The notes beneath the pieces are model-generated. The model was not told where the DNA came from and ran no database searches. It saw only the letters and a program-made list of their open reading frames with translations. From Phycisphaeraceae bacterium (lineage in GTDB: Bacteria; Planctomycetota; Phycisphaerae; Phycisphaerales; UBA1924), in the NCBI GenBank assembly GCA_023898685.1, contig CP060234.1, positions 1,426,001 through 1,490,000 on the forward strand: a stretch of 64,000 nt of DNA. Reading direction: 5' to 3'. Below, piece by piece: positions 9,201 to 16,417 of the stretch. A program made the translations under genes and the position numbers. Positions within the stretch are counted from its first letter, which is position 1; every line of letters begins with the position of its first letter.

Positions 9201-10348
9201 ATCTGGAGGACGCGATCGAGCGTGTGATGCTCGGGCCGCGACGATCGCCCGTTGTCCGCGTGAGCATACCAGGGCGAGAGAGCGATCAGGTACCGGTCGC
9301 TGCGGCGGCGACGCCGGGTGACGAATCACTGCGGCGCGAGGCGGCGGGGGCCTGGGCCGCGCTTGTTGGATCGCCCCCGTCGTCTGACAACGACGATTTC
9401 TTTGACCGTGGGGGACACTCTCTGTTGCTGTTGCGGCTCGTGGCGCGGATCAAGGCGGCGACGGGGGTCGAGCCGGCAATGGGGCCGTTCCTCGAGCGGC
9501 CGGTCTTCGGGCGACTCGTGCGATGCCTCCAGGACGCGCAGCAAGCCGAGGAGCAGGCGGGGCGTACGTTCCGCGTTGTCGAGCTGCACACGGGTGAGCA
9601 AACGATCCTGGCCCTTCCCGGTGCGATCGGTCGGCCGATCGTGTTCAGCCGCATGGCCCGTGAGTTAGCTGAGCGTGGCCCCGGGGCGCCGGGGCTGTTG
9701 TGCTACGACCTGTTTGAGCCACTCAGTCGGCTCGGTCCGGCGGACGGGCTCGACCGTGTGCTCAACCGGCTGCTGGGCGACCTGCATCGCCCGGACGTCG
9801 TTGGGCTCATCGGGTTTTCGGTCGGGGGCCTGCTGCCGCTTTTCCTGAACCACCTCTCGCCGGAGGTCGAGCGGCGGGTGCACCTCTGGCTCGTGGATGT
9901 GTTTCACCCGAGCACGATGCGTGGGGCCGAGGTCCGCTCGAGGCAGAGTCTCGTTAACGCGATCCACAACCCGCACCGTGTGCCCTTGGCGCTCTACGAC
10001 ACCGCGAGGATCGCCCGCCGCGTCTTGCGCAAGAACCTGCTCCACGAGGAGGAACTGGGTCTCGATCTTCTCGCGATCGAGAAGCTGCGCGTCGAACTCA
10101 GGCGACGAAGCATGCGCGTGTGGCGAGGCCGGGCCACGGTCTTTGTGGCGGGGCGCAAGCCGATTTGGCAGCCCCACTTCGACGAGCGCGAGATGAACGG
10201 CATGTCGCCCTACCTCGGGGGCCCGATCGAGCGCGTGATCATTCCCCAACTCCACCAGGACCTGCTCACCCGCGGCGCCCGCCGGATCGTCCGCCGGCTG
10301 ATCGGAGATCTTGCGCGCGGGGGCGAAGGGCCGGGGAGATCCTCGTGA
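6227..10348 (+). CDS. non-ribosomal peptide synthetase, A-T-C-T-TE
   Basis: This 1373-residue multidomain enzyme is the core of a small biosynthetic locus. The adenylation domain (about 20-500) has FTSGTTGEPKG, FDASTLEIW, NGYGPTENT, YRTGDFAR and the C-terminal Lys in GPTGKVAL. The first carrier domain has its Ser in GGHSI (about 548). The condensation domain (about 605-1000) has HHMAVDE in place of HHxxxDG (about 734). A second carrier has GGHSL (about 1064). The thioesterase (about 1110-1370) has GFSVGG, an Asp in LVDVF and a His in PQLHQDL. Aligning to GrsA by eye gives the ten-residue code DALWLGGTFK, close to valine codes. The second module lacks an adenylation domain. TTG 6227 has GGGAAGGGA upstream; TTG 6254, also with a good Shine-Dalgarno, is an alternative. 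The stop overlaps the PPTase start. Confidence 0.9.
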   Translation: MRAGPGEDTLTEAGRDSVQDVGSAFALIARAYMGAVAASERDRGLTYGDLDADSAAIAHALGRMGLMPGERVLVALPRGLDYLRVVVAIVRAGGVYVPVDPAWPPERLEQIARITRPVLTVAPHGWSTLRGAVAIGDLDGQADAFDPPPIGRDSPCYVMFTSGTTGEPKGVVVPHRAVLRLVVGPDAYDVGPDRAWLHLSSTSFDASTLEIWAPLLNGGRCITVPDTLPSLDRIAEILRETGTTDAWLTASLFNAVVDHAPDAFSGLRQVLTGGERLSGEHVRRFLRRWPDIRLINGYGPTENTTFTCCRTIEPADADDPGGVPIGLPIRGTEVRLVDDRGLPVDDGEPGELVAGGDGVALGYLGDEALTAARFVTLPGGEGLWYRTGDFARRRADGLIEFLGRRDRQVKVRGHRIELEEVEAQIAACPGVTRALAMTIGDRADLNRLAAAYTAGAEPLASDDLRAFLIARLPRHLVPDVLCPLERIPVGPTGKVALDAVRELILRAAAPSVGLSAQEGWRELVGLLAEVLPGAAAEPDGSFIAIGGHSIAALRLAAGLRARHGVRVEVGRILGCEALGELAEAIACGPGPAEDGGESDEAGPVLAASMQQQFFFEQALDPTRSAYHEFAAFRAGAGLDVAALEAAWRGLVARHEILRTRLELRDDRLLQHIDPPEAAHNAEFGVHALIEWPDDRTPDEAAAVLNTPFDLERAHSARLHVFVLRDGTFGVVLVFHHMAVDEWSLGLIADDLGTLYRGESLSPAVQFRRFSEHERRARTDAETECVAERLLAVSPPRATLGRAPAPATRRPVLSGLTTSEVERRATGLGCTPSAFLLAVYGRAICEVFDRQDVAILTPLSRRTGPDLQRVVGCCNTMHPIVFDGRDPDLRRATRGVQRAFVEAYDRPIAPFSEVMRAAQRKARGRGFNVEFGFAYQTRTGFRPDMGGVEIGPLRCPDAAARFPLAMLLHTEADRVVGALAASAGSEGESHLHDLEDAIERVMLGPRRSPVVRVSIPGRESDQVPVAAAATPGDESLRREAAGAWAALVGSPPSSDNDDFFDRGGHSLLLLRLVARIKAATGVEPAMGPFLERPVFGRLVRCLQDAQQAEEQAGRTFRVVELHTGEQTILALPGAIGRPIVFSRMARELAERGPGAPGLLCYDLFEPLSRLGPADGLDRVLNRLLGDLHRPDVVGLIGFSVGGLLPLFLNHLSPEVERRVHLWLVDVFHPSTMRGAEVRSRQSLVNAIHNPHRVPLALYDTARIARRVLRKNLLHEEELGLDLLAIEKLRVELRRRSMRVWRGRATVFVAGRKPIWQPHFDEREMNGMSPYLGGPIERVIIPQLHQDLLTRGARRIVRRLIGDLARGGEGPGRSS

Positions 10349-10917
10349 CCGGGTTGGCGCCGATAGCGTGCGCGATCGAGGTCCTGCTCGAGCCCGACGG
10401 GCCGGCTGACCGCCGACCAGAAGGGTCCTCGGCGTCGTTCTGGCGTGCCCACATCGCCGAACAGCTCGGGGTGCCGCTCGGCGAGGTCTCGCTGCGGTCG
10501 CGCGCGGGTGCCGCGCCTGTCGCGAGCGTGTCGGGGCGGGAGCTGTTCATCAGCTTCTCGCGGACGCTGGGCGCGCGGGCCTGCGCCGTCCGCCGGCACG
10601 GGCCTGTCGGGGTTGACGTCGAGCGCGTGCGGGCGCTGCCTGAGCTCCGCGAGATGATTCCGCTGGCGCTCCACGCCGAGGAGATCGCCCGGCTCGGGGC
10701 CGACCCCGACGACGCGGGGGGGTTTCTCGAGTCGTGGACACGCAAGGAGGCGGTGCTGAAAGCGGCGGGGGTGGGGCTGAGGGTCGACCCGCGGCGGGTC
10801 CGGCTCGATCGACTTGTTGAAGGCGTCGGTGGGGCGATGCTCGACGGCGCGGCGTATGAGACTCGTGTGCACCGGCGCGGGGGGCTGATCGTCGCGTTCG
10901 CCCGGCCAGCCGACTGA
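10345..10917 (+). CDS. 4'-phosphopantetheinyl transferase (Sfp-type)
   Basis: This 190-residue enzyme transfers 4'-phosphopantetheine from CoA to the conserved Ser of carrier domains. The two family signatures are present: GVDVERVR (about residue 90), with the Mg2+-binding Asp and Glu, and the WTRKEAVLKAAGVGL segment (about residue 130), equivalent to (W/F)xxKEAxxK. The GTG start at 10345 overlaps the NRPS stop in GTGA, with GGGGAG just upstream. The enzyme is therefore co-expressed with the NRPS and almost certainly activates its two carrier domains. It could also serve other carrier proteins in the cell. The frame is open further upstream, but that region lies inside the NRPS coding sequence. 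Confidence 0.92.
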   Translation: MTGLAPIACAIEVLLEPDGPADRRPEGSSASFWRAHIAEQLGVPLGEVSLRSRAGAAPVASVSGRELFISFSRTLGARACAVRRHGPVGVDVERVRALPELREMIPLALHAEEIARLGADPDDAGGFLESWTRKEAVLKAAGVGLRVDPRRVRLDRLVEGVGGAMLDGAAYETRVHRRGGLIVAFARPAD

Positions 10918-10962
10918 TAATCGGCGTCCAGATCGGCAGGGCTCGTCTATCCTTTGGCCCCT

Positions 10963-12642
10963 ATGCCCTGGACGCTCTGGCGGTACACCTTCATCGAGAT
11001 CTGGCGCGTCGTCCTGATCTGCACGGCGATCCTGGTGTCGGTGATCTCGTTCGCCGCCGCGGCCAAGCCCCTCGCGGAGGGGGCGCTGAGCCCGCTGGGT
11101 GCGATCCGGTTCATGATTCTCGCGATCCCGCCCATGCTGGCGTACGCGCTGCCGTTCGCCGCGGGGTTTGGCGCGTCGCTCGTCTACCACCGGATGGCCC
11201 AGGACAACGAGACGGTCGCCGCCCATTCCGGGGGCGTCTCGCACCGATCGGTGCTCGTCCCGGCGCTTGTGAGCGGGTTGCTCCTCGCCTCGACCGTGGT
11301 CGGGCTCAACGAGTGGATCATCCCACGGTTCCTGCACGCGATGCAGCGGATGATCACGCTCGACGTCGCGCAGATCATGATCCGGCAGATCGACCGGGGT
11401 CAGGCGGCCGAACTCAACAACGTGATGATCTACGCCAATCGGATCGACGAGGTCGACCCGCCCCCGAATTCGAGCGCGAAGCAGATCTTCCGGATGCTTC
11501 GGGTGTCGCTCATCCAGCTCGATGACAGCCGCAACGTGGTGGGCGACGCGACGGTGCAACGGGCGTGGATCATCCTTTCACAGGACCCCTCGGACGAAAC
11601 GACGACGCTCTGCCGGATCTCGATCGAGGACGGCGTTGGCATGCGCTCGGACGGCGGGCTGGTCAAGATCGGGTCGAAGCACTTCCAGCCCATCGCGGTG
11701 CCCAGCGCCTTCGAGGACGATCCGAAGTTCCTCAGCTTCGGCGAGCTGCGCCGTCTTGAGCACGATCCTGACGAGATGGGCTTCGTCGACGCCCGGCGGA
11801 TCGTCCTCGCGGAGGGGCTGGCGCTGGCCGATCTTCCATCGGCGATCGACCGCGAGCTGGCCGAATCGGGCCGGCTCAAGCTCGTCGGGCCGGGCGGGGG
11901 TCGGTATGAGATTGCCGCGGACAAGGTCGAGCCGCACGACTCGGGCGCGTGGCTGATCAGCCGGGGGGACCGGCCGGTCGAGGTGAGGCTGTACGAGCGG
12001 GACGATTCGGGCGAGCTGCGGGTCTCGACGGCCTCGGCGGGCGAGACCTGGCTGCGTGTGGACTCCGGCGACGGCGGCTCGGACGCGATCTGGAACGCGG
12101 ATGAGCAGGGCCCCACGCTGCGCTTCACGCTTCAGCTGATCGACGTGCGAATCGAGAAGGAGAACGGCGAGACGACCCAGCGCGAGCAGCGCGATCTGCG
12201 CGATCTGCGGCTGCTCAGCGATCCGCTCGCCCGCTTTGCGGCCGAATCGAGCGGTGAGCTGCTCGCCGAGGCCGACGCCCGCGAACAGGCGGACGCCTCG
12301 CCGGCTTTCGCAACCGACGCGGCCTCGCAGCTCCGCGCCACGGTCAGCGACCTTGAGCGTGAGATCGTCAGCAAGCAGCACGAGCGGATGGCCCTGGCGT
12401 CGAGCTCGTTCATCATGCTCGTGCTGGGCGCGATCTCGGCATTGCTCCACCGGGACAGCCTGCCGCTCGTGGTCTACCTGTGGAGTTTCTTCCCCGCGCT
12501 CGTGATGATTCTGCTCATCTCCTCGGGGCAGCAGGAGACGCACGGGCACAGCGTCGCCTCCGGGCTGCCGATCCTGTGGTCGGGTGTCGCCGCCGGCGGC
12601 CTCGTGGCCCTCATCTCGTTTGTCAAACTCGCGCGACACTGA
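10963..12642 (+). CDS. LptF/LptG-family lipopolysaccharide export permease
   Basis: This 559-residue protein has the YjgP/YjgQ layout: three hydrophobic helices at the N-terminus (about 10-35, 50-75, 95-120), a very long soluble region predicted to be periplasmic (about 125-460), and three helices at the C-terminus (about 470-555). In the LptB2FGC complex such permeases lift LPS from the inner membrane toward the LptA bridge. The soluble part is longer than in E. coli LptF (total about 366 aa) and contains acidic segments that look like an insertion. ATG 10963 was chosen over TTG 10954. A second family member lies at 15180, with two lipid/glycan genes between them. Whether it is LptF or LptG cannot be decided from sequence alone. 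Confidence 0.75.
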   Translation: MPWTLWRYTFIEIWRVVLICTAILVSVISFAAAAKPLAEGALSPLGAIRFMILAIPPMLAYALPFAAGFGASLVYHRMAQDNETVAAHSGGVSHRSVLVPALVSGLLLASTVVGLNEWIIPRFLHAMQRMITLDVAQIMIRQIDRGQAAELNNVMIYANRIDEVDPPPNSSAKQIFRMLRVSLIQLDDSRNVVGDATVQRAWIILSQDPSDETTTLCRISIEDGVGMRSDGGLVKIGSKHFQPIAVPSAFEDDPKFLSFGELRRLEHDPDEMGFVDARRIVLAEGLALADLPSAIDRELAESGRLKLVGPGGGRYEIAADKVEPHDSGAWLISRGDRPVEVRLYERDDSGELRVSTASAGETWLRVDSGDGGSDAIWNADEQGPTLRFTLQLIDVRIEKENGETTQREQRDLRDLRLLSDPLARFAAESSGELLAEADAREQADASPAFATDAASQLRATVSDLEREIVSKQHERMALASSSFIMLVLGAISALLHRDSLPLVVYLWSFFPALVMILLISSGQQETHGHSVASGLPILWSGVAAGGLVALISFVKLARH

Positions 12643-12643
12643 C

Positions 12644-14260
12644 GTGACCGACACCGCCGCACAACACCGTGATATGCCCGCCCTCGCCGCCACGGCCACG
12701 CTGCGCTGGGCCGACGCGTGGTGGCCCACGATCGCCTTCATCACGGGCCTGCTCGCGGTCCGGCTGGTGTTTCTGATCTGGTTCGACCCGTTCACGCTGA
12801 TCGAGGACGAGGCCCACTACTGGGAGTGGAGCCGGCGGCTCGGCTGGTCGTATTACTCGAAGGGCCCCGGCGTCGCGTGGGCCATCGCCGCGTCGACCGC
12901 GCTGTTCGGCGCCAGTGAGTGGTCGGTGCGTCTGCCGACGGTCATCGCTTCGGCGGTGGGAACGGTCGCCTGTGCGGGGCTGGCCCGCGACATCTTCAGG
13001 GACCGGCGGGTCATTCTGTTATCCGCGCTCGCCTACCAGTGCATGCCCGGTGTCTTCATCACCGGGATCATCATGACCATCGACGGGCCCTATCTCGCCT
13101 GCTGGGCGCTGGCGACGTGGGCCGGCTGGCGGGCGCTCACCACGGGGAGCCGGCTCGCCTGGCCGGCGCTGGGGCTGAGCCTTGCCGCCGGGTTCCTGTT
13201 CAAGTACACCGCGGTGCTGCTGCCGGTCGGCATGGGGCTCTTCGTCGTGCTCCGCCGCCGGCATCTCCGGACCGCGGGGAGAGGATGGATCGGGCTGGGC
13301 GTCGCGTGCGCCCTGCTGGGCGTGGTGCCCATCCTCCTTTGGAATGCGGAGCACGGCTGGGCCACGGTGCACCACCTGATGGGCCACCTGGGCGTTCCCG
13401 GGGGCGACGTCACGCCGACGCAGGGTTCGGGGCGCGGATGGCACTACGACCCGATGTGGACGATCGAGTTCTTCGGCCTCCAGTTCGCCGCCGCCGGCGC
13501 CGTGTTCCCGCTGGTGATCCTCGGGTTCATCAACAAGAAGAAGGCCGCCGGCCGGGGCTCCGCGGGCTGGAGCGCCGCGGGCCCCGCGTATCTCTTCTGC
13601 GCCGCGGCGCCGATCATCGCGCTCTATCTCGGGGTCTCGCTGCTCACGCGGGTCGAGGCGAACTGGGCGATGGCCGCGTTTGTCTCGCTGGCGCCGGCGG
13701 CGGGCTGGACGGCGCTCGACGGGTTCCATCGCAAGGACCGGCCCATCCAGTGGGTGTGGCGTCTCTGCCTGTTCACGTTCGCGGCGATGATCGTCGGCAC
13801 CCCGATCGCCGCTGCTCGCGCCCACCGTGACCCCGTGCCGGCCGCCCTGAACCGGCTTCGGCCCATCACGCCGTTGATCAGGAACGCCGAGGCGCTGGGG
13901 GATAGGCTCAGGGCCGAGACCGGGCTGGAACCGTTCTACGTCGCGATCCACTACGGCCGGGCGAGCCAGCTCGCGTTCTATCTGCCGGGCCGGCCGACGG
14001 TCTACGCGGCCAGTTCGCATTTTGGCGACGGGAGGCGGACGCAGTACGACTTGTGGGCCGAGACCGACCTGTCCAATCCCGAGGTCACCGGGCTCCTCAA
14101 GGGGCGGCCCGGCGTCCTGTTCGATGGCAGCGTCGCGGAATGGGAGCGTTTCTTCGATCGTGTGGTCGACCTCGGGCCCATCGGGGGCGAGACGAAGAAG
14201 GGCCGGCACACCCTGCTGGGCTACGGCTACGAGGGAACGCCGGAGAGCCGCACCCCATGA
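12644..14260 (+). CDS. GT39/ArnT-type membrane glycosyltransferase
   Basis: This roughly 538-residue multi-spanning protein begins with a hydrophobic helix and the acidic signature EDEAHYWEW, followed by YYSKGPG. This is the first-loop motif of GT-C enzymes related to ArnT and dolichyl-phosphate-mannose mannosyltransferases. Around ten hydrophobic segments follow (residues 30-420), and the C-terminal portion is soluble and probably periplasmic. Such enzymes move a sugar from a polyprenyl-phosphate donor to a lipid or protein on the outer face of the inner membrane. The GTG at 12644 follows the LptF-type stop by one base, suggesting coupling; ATG 12674 is an alternative start. The stop overlaps the PAP2 gene (ATGA). 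The context between two LPS-export genes suggests envelope-glycan modification, but the acceptor is unknown. Confidence 0.8.
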   Translation: MTDTAAQHRDMPALAATATLRWADAWWPTIAFITGLLAVRLVFLIWFDPFTLIEDEAHYWEWSRRLGWSYYSKGPGVAWAIAASTALFGASEWSVRLPTVIASAVGTVACAGLARDIFRDRRVILLSALAYQCMPGVFITGIIMTIDGPYLACWALATWAGWRALTTGSRLAWPALGLSLAAGFLFKYTAVLLPVGMGLFVVLRRRHLRTAGRGWIGLGVACALLGVVPILLWNAEHGWATVHHLMGHLGVPGGDVTPTQGSGRGWHYDPMWTIEFFGLQFAAAGAVFPLVILGFINKKKAAGRGSAGWSAAGPAYLFCAAAPIIALYLGVSLLTRVEANWAMAAFVSLAPAAGWTALDGFHRKDRPIQWVWRLCLFTFAAMIVGTPIAAARAHRDPVPAALNRLRPITPLIRNAEALGDRLRAETGLEPFYVAIHYGRASQLAFYLPGRPTVYAASSHFGDGRRTQYDLWAETDLSNPEVTGLLKGRPGVLFDGSVAEWERFFDRVVDLGPIGGETKKGRHTLLGYGYEGTPESRTP

Positions 14261-14934
14261 AACGACGCCTGATCGACCATCGCTGGGTGCTGCCCGCCGC
14301 GATCTGGCTCGCGGCCTTCGTCATCGCGCTGCCGCTCGATCGCCCGGTCTATCACCTGCTGTTCACGCCGGGATCAGAGCACGCCGACTGGGCGATGATC
14401 TTTCGGGAACTGGGCTACCTCCCGACGTGGCTCATCGTGGCGGCCCTGGTCTGGATCGCCGACGCCTACGACCCGCCGCGGCGGCGTGGCGTGGCGGCTT
14501 CGTGCGAGCGGCGGCCGGCGTTCCACCGGGCGGGGCTGGTCGTGCTTTCGCCGCTGCTCGGTGGGATCGCCGCGAACGTGCTCAAGCCGCTGCTCGGGCG
14601 GCTGCGCCCCGATGCCGAAGGCTTCGTGCACTTCGCCCCAAGGCCCGACCTTTTGTGGGGAAACGGAGGCGACATCGGGCTGGGTCTTCCCAGCGGGCAC
14701 ACGACCACCGCGTTCGCCGCCTGCGGGATGCTCGCGCTGTTGGCGCCGGCTTGGCGGATTCCGATGATGCTGCTCGCGTCGGGGTGCGCCGCCACCCGCC
14801 TGCTCGCGGGGGCGCATTCGCTGAGTGATGTCGTGGCCGGGGCCGGCCTGGGGCTCGCGGTGGCCTGGGCCCTCTACGCCGCGGGCGAGGGCCCGCGCCG
14901 GGGCCCGGCGGGCGGGCTGATCCCGCGTGCCTAG
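14257..14934 (+). CDS. PAP2-family membrane phosphatase
   Basis: The 225-residue protein has about five hydrophobic helices and the three phosphatase motifs of the PAP2 family: KPLLGRLRP (KxxxxxxRP), LPSGHTTT (PSGH) and RLLAGAHSLSD (SRxxxxxHxxxD-like, with the Ser replaced). Family members dephosphorylate undecaprenyl pyrophosphate, phosphatidate or lipid A on the outer face of the inner membrane. The ATG overlaps the glycosyltransferase stop. A pairing of a polyprenyl-phosphate-dependent glycosyltransferase with a lipid phosphatase fits recycling of a polyprenyl carrier or modification of lipid A. A long palindrome follows the stop codon. Confidence 0.85.
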   Translation: MKRRLIDHRWVLPAAIWLAAFVIALPLDRPVYHLLFTPGSEHADWAMIFRELGYLPTWLIVAALVWIADAYDPPRRRGVAASCERRPAFHRAGLVVLSPLLGGIAANVLKPLLGRLRPDAEGFVHFAPRPDLLWGNGGDIGLGLPSGHTTTAFAACGMLALLAPAWRIPMMLLASGCAATRLLAGAHSLSDVVAGAGLGLAVAWALYAAGEGPRRGPAGGLIPRA

Positions 14935-14936
14935 CA

Positions 14937-15039
14937 GGGTGCCACGGCTCGCCGTCTTCGGCGCCGTCGTGCCATCGCCCGGAGGGCGCTTTCCGCCCAG
15001 ATGCACTGCTGCGCCGAAGACGGCGAGCAGTGGCACCCT
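14937..15039. repeat. long palindromic repeat, copy 1
   Basis: The arms GGGTGCCACGGCTCGCCGTC (first 20 nt of 14937-14964) and the matching 15012-15039 segment form a 28-bp stem with a single mismatch. The intervening 47 nt contain further partial self-complementarity (GGGCG/CGCCC, and GTGCCATC against GATGCAC). It fills the spacer between the PAP2 and second permease genes. A closely related element in reverse orientation begins at 63931, so this is a dispersed repeat and not a simple terminator; no T-run follows either arm. Confidence 0.75.
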
Positions 15040-15179
15040 CGGATGGTCGTGCGATCGGGTGTTTTCTACAGAGCACCGTCCCGAGCGAGCGATTGCGGGA
15101 GGAACATCCAGGGCATTCCGCACGGCCGACACGGCCGTGGCACACGATGCATCCAAGCTGCTCTAGACTCAACCGACCC

Positions 15180-16301
15180 ATGAGCCTCCTTGACCGCTAC
15201 ATCGCCCGCCAGTTCATTGTGAATGTGGTGGTTTTGTTCGTGATCCTGTTCTGTTTCGTGGTCACGGTCGATGTGTCGATCAACCTCGATCGGTTCAACC
15301 GTGTCGCGACGCGCCTCGCCGCGACCGACGGGGGCGAGGCGGGCACTCTCCGGCATGTCGTCGTGACCATCTTGGTCATCCTCGATCTGTGGTGGCCCCG
15401 CCTGCTCCAGCTCTTCAATTTCCTGCTGGGACTCGTGATGGTGGGGGCCCTGGGGTTCACCTGCACGCAGATCCTGCGTCACCGCGAGTTCCTCGCGATG
15501 GTCTCGGCGGGCCAGAGCCTGCACCGCGTGCTGCGGCCCATCCTCGTCGCCGCGGTCGCGCTCACGGCGGTGCAGGCGGTCAACGAGGAACTGATCGTCC
15601 CCCACATCGCGCCGCTCCTACCGAGGCAGCACGACGAGGCGGGCCAGCCCAGCCTCGACGTCTCCAACGTTCCGCTCATGCCGGACGGCGAGCGCCGGCT
15701 GCTTTATGCCAGAGAGTTCGACCCAGCGGCGGGCGAGCTCCGAGGCGTGTTCATCATCGAGACGGACGAGGCGGGCCGTGCGATCGCGGCCGTGCGCGCC
15801 GGCCGGGCCGTCTGGGATGGCGAGGCGTGGAACCTCGAGGACGCGACGGTCGAGTCCCGCCGGCTCGATGAACCCGCCCCGACCGACTATCCGACGCGGC
15901 TGGTCACCGGGGTGAGCCCGACTCGGCTGCGGATGCAGCAGTACAAGGGGTACCGGGAAGCCCTGAGCTTCCGGCAGATCGGCCAGTTGCTGTCGCGAGA
16001 GGACATGCTCGATGCGGCCGCCCGGGCCGAGTATCACCGTCTCCGCTGGGGGCGGTTCAGCATCATGCTCTCGAACCTGCTGAGCCTAGTGATCGCGGCC
16101 CCGTTCTTCATCACACGGCTTCCCACGGGGGTGATCATGCGGACGATCACCTGCTCGCCGATCGCGGTCACCGCCCTGATAGGGGGCGTCTTCGGGGCGT
16201 CTGCGGCGATTCCCGGCATCCCGCCCGTGTTCGGCGTCTTCCTGCCCCCTCTGATCCTGCTCCCGATCGCGATCGCGGCTTTCGGTGCGATCAAAACGTG
16301 A
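15180..16301 (+). CDS. second LptF/LptG-family lipopolysaccharide export permease
   Basis: This 373-residue protein has the standard family size. It starts with MSLLDRYIARQF, a typical N-terminus for YjgP/YjgQ permeases, followed by three helices (about 15-40, 65-95, 115-145). A periplasmic domain of about 130 residues and three C-terminal helices (about 285-370) complete the layout. It should act with the ATPase LptB (not in this window) and the other permease at 10963 to extract LPS. In most Gram-negative bacteria lptF and lptG are adjacent. Here they are separated by a glycosyltransferase, a PAP2 phosphatase and a palindromic repeat. ATG 15180 was chosen since upstream codons lie in the repeat region and are not protein-like. 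Confidence 0.85.
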   Translation: MSLLDRYIARQFIVNVVVLFVILFCFVVTVDVSINLDRFNRVATRLAATDGGEAGTLRHVVVTILVILDLWWPRLLQLFNFLLGLVMVGALGFTCTQILRHREFLAMVSAGQSLHRVLRPILVAAVALTAVQAVNEELIVPHIAPLLPRQHDEAGQPSLDVSNVPLMPDGERRLLYAREFDPAAGELRGVFIIETDEAGRAIAAVRAGRAVWDGEAWNLEDATVESRRLDEPAPTDYPTRLVTGVSPTRLRMQQYKGYREALSFRQIGQLLSREDMLDAAARAEYHRLRWGRFSIMLSNLLSLVIAAPFFITRLPTGVIMRTITCSPIAVTALIGGVFGASAAIPGIPPVFGVFLPPLILLPIAIAAFGAIKT

Positions 16302-16417
16302 CCGAAAAACGCGGTCGCGGGGGTTGCCAACGGCGGTCGGGTTCAGACAATAGGATCGAATGGCAACAGGTCGGGGCCAGAAGCCCCCAAGCGGCTCCCG
16401 CCGGGCGAGGCGTGATC

